Source: Gammaproteobacteria bacterium
GTDB taxonomy: Bacteria; Pseudomonadota; Gammaproteobacteria; Acidithiobacillales; Acidithiobacillaceae
Direction of reading: 5' to 3'
DNA: 10,777 nucleotides
Assembly: GCA_023381645.1 (NCBI GenBank)
Contig: JAMCRJ010000099.1
Span: 1-10,777, forward strand
Shown piece by piece: positions 7,212 to 10,777 of this stretch. Position 1 is the stretch's first letter; each line of letters opens with the position of its first letter. The notes beneath the pieces are model-generated. The model saw only the letters and a list, made by a program, of their open reading frames with translations. It did not search any database and was not told the DNA's origin. Position numbers and translations under genes: made by a program.

Positions 7212-8240
7212 ATGCCGCAGGGATTAGTTGCAGAACCGGCGCAGGGGGCTGCGTTGGCGGACCAGTTCGGTCGGCGCGTTACCTATCTGCGCATTTCGGT
7301 GACGGAGCACTGCAATTTCCGGTGTAGCTACTGTTCTCCCGAGGAGGGGACACCCTTCTTCGTGCGGAAAGACCATCTACAGGCGGAAGAATATGACCGC
7401 CTGATTCGCATTTTCAGCGGACTCGGCGTCCGCCATATACGTTTTACGGGGGGCGAGCCACTCCTTCATCCGCAGATTCTGTCTTTCGTCGGCTTCGCGC
7501 GACGTCACGGTGTAGGCAAGATCAGCATCAGCACCAATGGATTGCTGCTGGGGCGGCGCGCCGACGCTCTGAAACAGATGGGCGTCAACAACCTGAACGT
7601 CAGTCTCGACAGTCTGGACCCCGAGGTTTTCGCACGGGTGACCCGTGGTGGTAACCTGCGTCGCGTACTGGAAGGAATCGATGCGGCGATACAGGCAAAG
7701 ATTCCCCGGATAAAACTCAACGTCGTTCTGCTGCGCCAGGATAATGGGGATAGCCTGCCAGCGCTGCTGGAATATGCGATACAGCGTGGTGTCGATATCC
7801 GCTTCATCGAGGCCATGCCGCTCGGTGAAGCGGGGGCGGATGCCCGGGAGACGCAATTCTTGAGCGCTGCCGAGGCGCAGCAGGTTATCGAGCAGCACTT
7901 CGGTCCGTTGCAACCCGTGATTCGACCTGCAGATAATGGTCCGGCGCGGCTCTATCAGCCCCCTGCGGTGCGCTCCCAGGTGGGCTTCATCACGCCCATC
8001 AGCGACGATTTCTGCGCAACCTGCAACCGTGTACGCCTCACCGCAACGGGGCGTCTGGTGTATTGTCTGGGGCAGGACGGGGGGCTGGAACTCTTGCCCC
8101 TCCTACGCGGAGCAGCCAGTGACGGACAGATCGCGGAGGCCATTATCCGAGGGATCTGGCGCGACAAGCCGGAACACCATCACTTTGTAAATGACCCCAA
8201 CCGTTCCGCCAGAGTGTTCATGATGCGGCTTGGGGGTTAG
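7212..8240 (+). CDS. moaA: GTP 3',8-cyclase MoaA (radical SAM)
   Basis: First enzyme of Moco synthesis: a radical-SAM protein converting GTP to 3',8-cyclo-7,8-dihydro-GTP, the MoaC substrate. The 342 residues match the family. The N-terminal [4Fe-4S] cluster that binds S-adenosylmethionine is C34-x3-C38-x2-C41, followed by the SAM-binding T79-GGEP. The C-terminal substrate-binding cluster is C268-x2-C271-x13-C285, with the N-R-V-R stretch typical of MoaA at 272-275. The protein ends in the conserved Gly-Gly tail that is needed for activity. AGGGAG at 7198-7203 sits eight bases before the ATG. The gene ends 60 bases before the rhodanese gene of the sHdr cluster. Confidence 0.97.
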   Translation: MPQGLVAEPAQGAALADQFGRRVTYLRISVTEHCNFRCSYCSPEEGTPFFVRKDHLQAEEYDRLIRIFSGLGVRHIRFTGGEPLLHPQILSFVGFARRHGVGKISISTNGLLLGRRADALKQMGVNNLNVSLDSLDPEVFARVTRGGNLRRVLEGIDAAIQAKIPRIKLNVVLLRQDNGDSLPALLEYAIQRGVDIRFIEAMPLGEAGADARETQFLSAAEAQQVIEQHFGPLQPVIRPADNGPARLYQPPAVRSQVGFITPISDDFCATCNRVRLTATGRLVYCLGQDGGLELLPLLRGAASDGQIAEAIIRGIWRDKPEHHHFVNDPNRSARVFMMRLGG

Positions 8241-8264
8241 CCTGCAAGGCGTTTCGTGTAGAAT
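8237..8264 (+). promoter_or_regulatory. Candidate promoter for the rhd/sHdr operon
   Basis: TAGAAT at 8259-8264 matches the -10 consensus at five of six positions. A weak -35-like TTAGCC at 8237-8242 lies 16 bases upstream and overlaps the moaA stop codon. The transcript would start about 30 bases before the rhd ATG. Confidence 0.38.
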
Positions 8265-8300
8265 CCCCGGTCAAAATTTCTTTCATGCAAGCGAGTGCAT

Positions 8301-8630
8301 ATGTACGGATTTCAGGAAATCACTGCGGATCAGCTCAAAGCCCTAGGAGAACAGGGGGGGGCGTTTACGCTGATTGACGTGCGTTCGCCTGGCGAAGTGG
8401 CGAGGGGCGTCATCGATGGTGCCAGACACCTGCCGCTGCACCTGCTTCCCATGTCCGTGCAGCAGATGGATAAATCGCAACCGCTCGTTTTTTACTGCCT
8501 GAGCGGCGGGCGTTCGGCGCAGGCGGCGGCTTTCGCGGCGTCCCAAGGCTTTGGCCAAGTGCTGAATTTGCGTGGCGGAATATCCGCCTGGGTCAACCGG
8601 GGGTTCCCCCTGGTTCAGTTGTCCAGTTGA
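8301..8630 (+). CDS. rhd: Single-domain rhodanese sulfurtransferase
   Basis: Cytoplasmic sulfurtransferase that takes sulfane sulfur as a cysteine persulfide and passes it on, here probably to TusA. The 109 residues form one rhodanese domain. The N-terminal D26-V-R-S-P-G-E motif is typical, and the six-residue active-site loop is C66-L-S-G-G-R71, with Cys66 the persulfide carrier. The C-terminal L90-RGGISAW signature is also clear. ATG at 8301 is preferred over an in-frame GTG at 8295; a weak GCGAG precedes it. The gene heads the sulfur-relay cluster but is 123 bases from tusA, a longer gap than the others, with a possible promoter in it. It has no signal peptide. Confidence 0.93.
   Translation: MYGFQEITADQLKALGEQGGAFTLIDVRSPGEVARGVIDGARHLPLHLLPMSVQQMDKSQPLVFYCLSGGRSAQAAAFAASQGFGQVLNLRGGISAWVNRGFPLVQLSS
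8595..8615 (+). other. GC-rich hairpin at the 3' end of rhd
   Basis: AACCGGGGG at 8595-8603 pairs with CCCCC at 8606-8610 and GGTT at 8612-8615, leaving one bulged T. It lies within the last codons of rhd, ending 13 bases before the end of its stop codon. No T-run follows, so it is not a standard intrinsic terminator; an RNA-processing or pausing structure is possible. It may also be chance from coding Gly/Pro codons. Confidence 0.3.
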
Positions 8631-8681
8631 TAAGGATACTCTAAAATAGGGGTGCTTAATCATCAAATCAAAATATTTGCC

Positions 8682-8709
8682 TTGCTGTTCATGCTTTTCC
8701 TGATAGAGT
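8682..8709 (+). promoter_or_regulatory. Candidate tusA promoter, extended -10 type
   Basis: TAGAGT at 8704-8709 is preceded by TG plus one base (8701-8703), and TTGCTG at 8682-8687 gives a 16-base spacer. The -10 layout, TGA followed by TAGAGT, closely resembles the mreB candidate (TGA then TAGACT). The leader would be about 38 bases, ending in a very strong AGGAGG at 8741-8746. Confidence 0.4.
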
Positions 8710-8753
8710 CTTGCAGGTGGTTTTTCAGACATCATAACCGAGGAGGTTAACTC

Positions 8754-8984
8754 ATGGTACAAGAAGACAAAGTACTCGACGCGCGCGGACTGAATTGCCC
8801 GCTGCCGATTCTCCGCACCAAGAAGGCGCTTGGGGAGTTGACCTCTGGTCAGGTCCTGAAGGTCGTCGCCACCGACCCTGGCGCGGTGAAGGACTTCGAA
8901 GCGTTTGCCAAGCAGACCAAGAATCCCCTGTTGGAACAGGCGGAAGCTGCTGGCGAGTTCATCTTCTTCATCCAGAAGGCTTAA
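8754..8984 (+). CDS. tusA: TusA sulfur-carrier protein
   Basis: Small cytoplasmic sulfur carrier holding a persulfide on one cysteine. In sulfur oxidisers it feeds sulfane sulfur toward the sHdr complex. The 76 residues carry the family signature C15-P-L-P18 after D9-A-R-G-L-N, with Cys15 the only cysteine and so the sulfur-binding residue. The rest follows the two-layer alpha/beta pattern, including the D41-P-G-A segment. AGGAGG at 8741-8746, seven bases before the ATG, is the best ribosome site in the window and fits high expression. It is followed by dsrE after 42 bases. Confidence 0.96.
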   Translation: MVQEDKVLDARGLNCPLPILRTKKALGELTSGQVLKVVATDPGAVKDFEAFAKQTKNPLLEQAEAAGEFIFFIQKA

Positions 8985-8995
8985 TTTATCAGAGC

Positions 8996-9010
8996 CGGGC
9001 CGCGAGCCCG
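8996..9010 (+). other. Intercistronic hairpin between tusA and dsrE
   Basis: CGGGC at 8996-9000 and GCCCG at 9006-9010 form a 5-base stem with a 5-base loop, just before the dsrE Shine-Dalgarno GGGAG at 9014-9018. No T-run follows. It may stabilise the tusA mRNA end or tune dsrE translation. Confidence 0.3.
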
Positions 9011-9026
9011 ACCGGGAGTAAACATA

Positions 9027-9497
9027 ATGGACGAGAAAAAGTTGGCAATTATCGCTACGAAGGGCACGCTGGATTGGGGTTATCCGCCCTTCATTCTGGC
9101 ATCTACCGCAGCGGCGCTCGGCTATGGGGTTGAAATATTTTTCACCTTCTACGGCCTGCAATTGTTGAAGAAGGATTTGAGCCATCTGCGCGTGAGTCCG
9201 CTCGGGAATCCCGCAATGCCAATGCCGATACCAATGCCGACACTGATGATGGTGCTCCCCGGCATGGAAGGGATGGCTACTTCCATGATGAAGAGCAAAA
9301 TGAAGGCAAAGGGTGTAGCCAGTCTGGAAGAACTTCGCGAACTCTGTGTTGAAGCAGAAGTACGGATGATCGCCTGCCAGATGACCGTTGATCTTTTCGA
9401 GTTTGATACGGCTGATTTCATTGACGGCATTGAACTCGGTGGTGCTGCCTCGTTCTTTGAGTTCGCGGGAGAGTCTGATATTACGCTCTTCATGTGA
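9027..9497 (+). CDS. dsrE3A: DsrE3A-type sulfurtransferase (DsrE/DsrF family)
   Basis: Cytoplasmic sulfurtransferase that exchanges sulfane sulfur with TusA in sHdr organisms. The protein has 156 residues. The N-terminal half, with K5-LAIIATKGTLDWGYPPF, is the DsrE/peroxiredoxin-like fold start. Two cysteines, C107 and C117, are ten residues apart, the same spacing as the two functional cysteines described for archaeal DsrE3A. Between them and the N-terminal half is a Met/Pro-rich stretch, with ten Met at residues 64-92. No membrane segment is evident. GGGAG lies eight bases before the ATG. The subgroup (DsrE3A versus other DsrE2/E3) is assigned from context and the cysteine spacing, not from an alignment. 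Confidence 0.88.
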   Translation: MDEKKLAIIATKGTLDWGYPPFILASTAAALGYGVEIFFTFYGLQLLKKDLSHLRVSPLGNPAMPMPIPMPTLMMVLPGMEGMATSMMKSKMKAKGVASLEELRELCVEAEVRMIACQMTVDLFEFDTADFIDGIELGGAASFFEFAGESDITLFM

Positions 9498-9560
9498 ACT
9501 GTCGGTCTGCACTGCGGGTCAACAGGTACGACGTATTTATTGCTAGCGAGGAGCGAGTAA

Positions 9561-10247
9561 ATGGCGACTTACGCTGAAATGAGGGAGATGTTCGACGAAA
9601 TCCGTGCGGATTTTCGTTACGACCACGAACTCAATGGATGTTTGAATTGTGGCATTTGCACGGCCACCTGCCCGTCTGCGCAGTTCTATGACTATAGTCC
9701 GCGCGAGATTGTGCAGTTGTTGTGGACGGAAAATGTCGAGCAGATCTACGATGCGATGCAGGAGAAAATGTGGGCCTGTGCGCAGTGTATGACCTGTGCC
9801 GCACGCTGTCCTTTCAAGAATTCCCCCGGTGGGCTTGTCATGATCATGCGCGAAGTGTCCATCCGCCATGGCATGCAGTCGGCTAAAGATGTGCTGCGAC
9901 CGTTCGGGCGCGTCATGCTCAAGCTGATCACCACGGGCAATCAGTTGTCCCCCGACATGATCCAGCCCGATCACTTCCCCGACTGGGGCCCCAATATCCA
10001 GAAGGTGGAAGGCGACTTGCGCATACTGCGTAAAGCCATTCCGGTGCGCACCTTGCAAACCGTGGAAACGGCGTGGGAAGTGTCGCTAAAAACCTCCGTC
10101 GAGATGTACACCATCTGGGAAATGACGGGCGTGCTGAAGTCATTGGAAACCATGGATGAAAACCTTTTCGACGTCATTGAGGACTTCATTGACGAGAAAC
10201 GTGAAGACTATGAAGACTGGCTCGAGAGCCAGAATGACAAGGACTGA
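9561..10247 (+). CDS. hdrC1: sHdrC1, heterodisulfide reductase-like iron-sulfur subunit
   Basis: Electron-transfer subunit of the cytoplasmic sulfur-oxidising heterodisulfide reductase-like complex. The protein has 228 residues with two ferredoxin-type [4Fe-4S] motifs: C27-x2-C30-x2-C33-x3-C37-P and C73-x2-C76-x2-C79-x3-C83-P. A helical C-terminal part follows, ending in a strongly acidic tail from about 195 onward. GAGGAG at 9548-9553 is seven bases before the ATG. The gene starts 63 bases after dsrE, and its stop codon overlaps the ribosome site of hdrB, so the two subunits are closely coupled. Methanogen HdrC is the distant relative; the rhd-tusA-dsrE context places this in the sulfur-oxidation group. 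Confidence 0.94.
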   Translation: MATYAEMREMFDEIRADFRYDHELNGCLNCGICTATCPSAQFYDYSPREIVQLLWTENVEQIYDAMQEKMWACAQCMTCAARCPFKNSPGGLVMIMREVSIRHGMQSAKDVLRPFGRVMLKLITTGNQLSPDMIQPDHFPDWGPNIQKVEGDLRILRKAIPVRTLQTVETAWEVSLKTSVEMYTIWEMTGVLKSLETMDENLFDVIEDFIDEKREDYEDWLESQNDKD

Positions 10248-10257
10248 GGAGACCATC

Positions 10258-10777
10258 ATGAGCGACAACAGCACACAGCAAGGCGTGGCGGGGCACGGCG
10301 TCTTCTTTCAGGACACGAATCTTTCGGCGAATGAAGCCGAAGCGGCAACGGCCTGGGTGCGCAGCCATGTCGACCGGCGTACGATGGACCTGGGCGAGCG
10401 GATGGATGACGTCCGTGATCACATGTGGCAGTTGGAGAAGGAAGGCGAAATCATCGTCCACCGCCTTACGGACCAGCACAAGCCCGTTGAAGTGGATACT
10501 CTGTATGGCTGGAAAAAGCGGATTCCTACGAATCAGTTCTGGCATCACAAGAGCTGCGGGCAGTGCGGCAACATCCCCGGCTATCCCACCAGTATCCTCT
10601 GGTTCATGAACAAGTTTGGCATGGACTATCTGGACGAAACCGACCAGACTTCCTGCACCGCCTGGAACTACCACGGCTCCGGCATCGGCAACGTGGAGTC
10701 CCTGGCCGCCGTCTTCCTGCGCAACTTCCATCAGGCCTATGTTTCCGGCAAGCAGCATGGCTTCGAGAACGGCCACT
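10258..10777 (+). CDS. hdrB1: sHdrB1, heterodisulfide reductase-like subunit, N-terminal part
   Basis: Subunit of the sHdr complex expected to carry the cysteine-rich (CCG-type) domains that form the noncubane cluster site in HdrB relatives. Only 173 codons are in the window; the rest lies beyond the right edge. Residues 1-95 are an acidic and polar N-terminal region without cysteine. The first cysteine-bearing segment is S99-C-G-Q-C103 followed by N-I-P-G-Y-P at 105-110. A further single cysteine, C133, sits where the CC pair of a canonical CCG motif would be expected. GAGGAG at 10246-10251 overlaps the hdrC stop, six bases before the ATG. Identity rests on these motifs and on gene order; completeness cannot be judged. 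Confidence 0.88.
   Translation, partial: MSDNSTQQGVAGHGVFFQDTNLSANEAEAATAWVRSHVDRRTMDLGERMDDVRDHMWQLEKEGEIIVHRLTDQHKPVEVDTLYGWKKRIPTNQFWHHKSCGQCGNIPGYPTSILWFMNKFGMDYLDETDQTSCTAWNYHGSGIGNVESLAAVFLRNFHQAYVSGKQHGFENGH

Noticed and set aside
8595..8615. Intrinsic terminator at the end of rhd
   Set aside because: A stem is present but no run of T follows, and it lies inside the coding sequence; kept only as a hairpin.
8343..9512. Open frame of 389 codons on the minus strand opposite rhd, tusA and dsrE
   Set aside because: The three plus-strand genes have clear catalytic motifs and strong ribosome sites. The antisense product is His/Gln/Arg-rich with no recognisable domain, as expected from the complement of GC-rich codons.
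10186..10776. Open frame of 196 codons on the minus strand opposite hdrB
   Set aside because: It lies opposite recognisable sHdrB1 coding sequence and shows no domain; it is treated as a shadow.

Overview
The window looks like chromosomal DNA of an acidophilic, sulfur-oxidising proteobacterium, most likely Acidithiobacillus or a close relative. This is inferred from the gene order rhd-tusA-dsrE-hdrC-hdrB next to an ordinary gammaproteobacterial-style mre/mrd cell-shape cluster, together with the GC-rich coding sequence. The species cannot be fixed from the sequence alone. No mobile element, CRISPR array, tRNA or rRNA was seen.

Region 1 (1-5867, minus strand) is the rod-shape and elongasome operon, read right to left: mreB, mreC, mreD, mrdA (PBP2), rodA, then a D-alanyl-D-alanine carboxypeptidase gene (dacA type) cut by the window edge. 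From mreC to rodA every junction is a 4-base ATGA stop/start overlap, so the membrane components are probably translationally coupled. MreB filaments, the MreC/MreD bridge, the SEDS polymerase RodA and the transpeptidase PBP2 build the lateral wall, and the carboxypeptidase trims the peptides. A 49-codon ORF with ATGA overlaps at both ends fills the rodA-dacA gap, where some relatives carry rlpA.

Region 2 (5868-8240) is molybdenum-cofactor biosynthesis. moaC and moaA lie on the plus strand, separated by an unrecognised 101-residue minus-strand gene. That gene converges on moaC with a 3-base gap and diverges from moaA across a 271-base spacer. The spacers around these genes hold several exact inverted repeats: 5910-5925, 6045-6056, 6088-6107, 7030-7046 and 7163-7180.

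Region 3 (8301-10777, plus strand) is the start of a sulfur-oxidising heterodisulfide-reductase-like (sHdr) operon: a single-domain rhodanese, TusA, a DsrE3A-type sulfurtransferase, the double-[4Fe-4S] subunit sHdrC1 and the N-terminal part of sHdrB1. In the known pathway the three small proteins relay sulfane sulfur through cysteine persulfides to the cytoplasmic sHdr complex. Its other subunits (hdrA and probably second copies of hdrC and hdrB) should lie just beyond the right edge.

I see no wholly new system. The points most worth a second look are the orphan gene between moaC and moaA, the compact dyads at the moa and mreB starts, the small coupled ORF between rodA and dacA, and the physical link between Moco and sulfur-relay genes.
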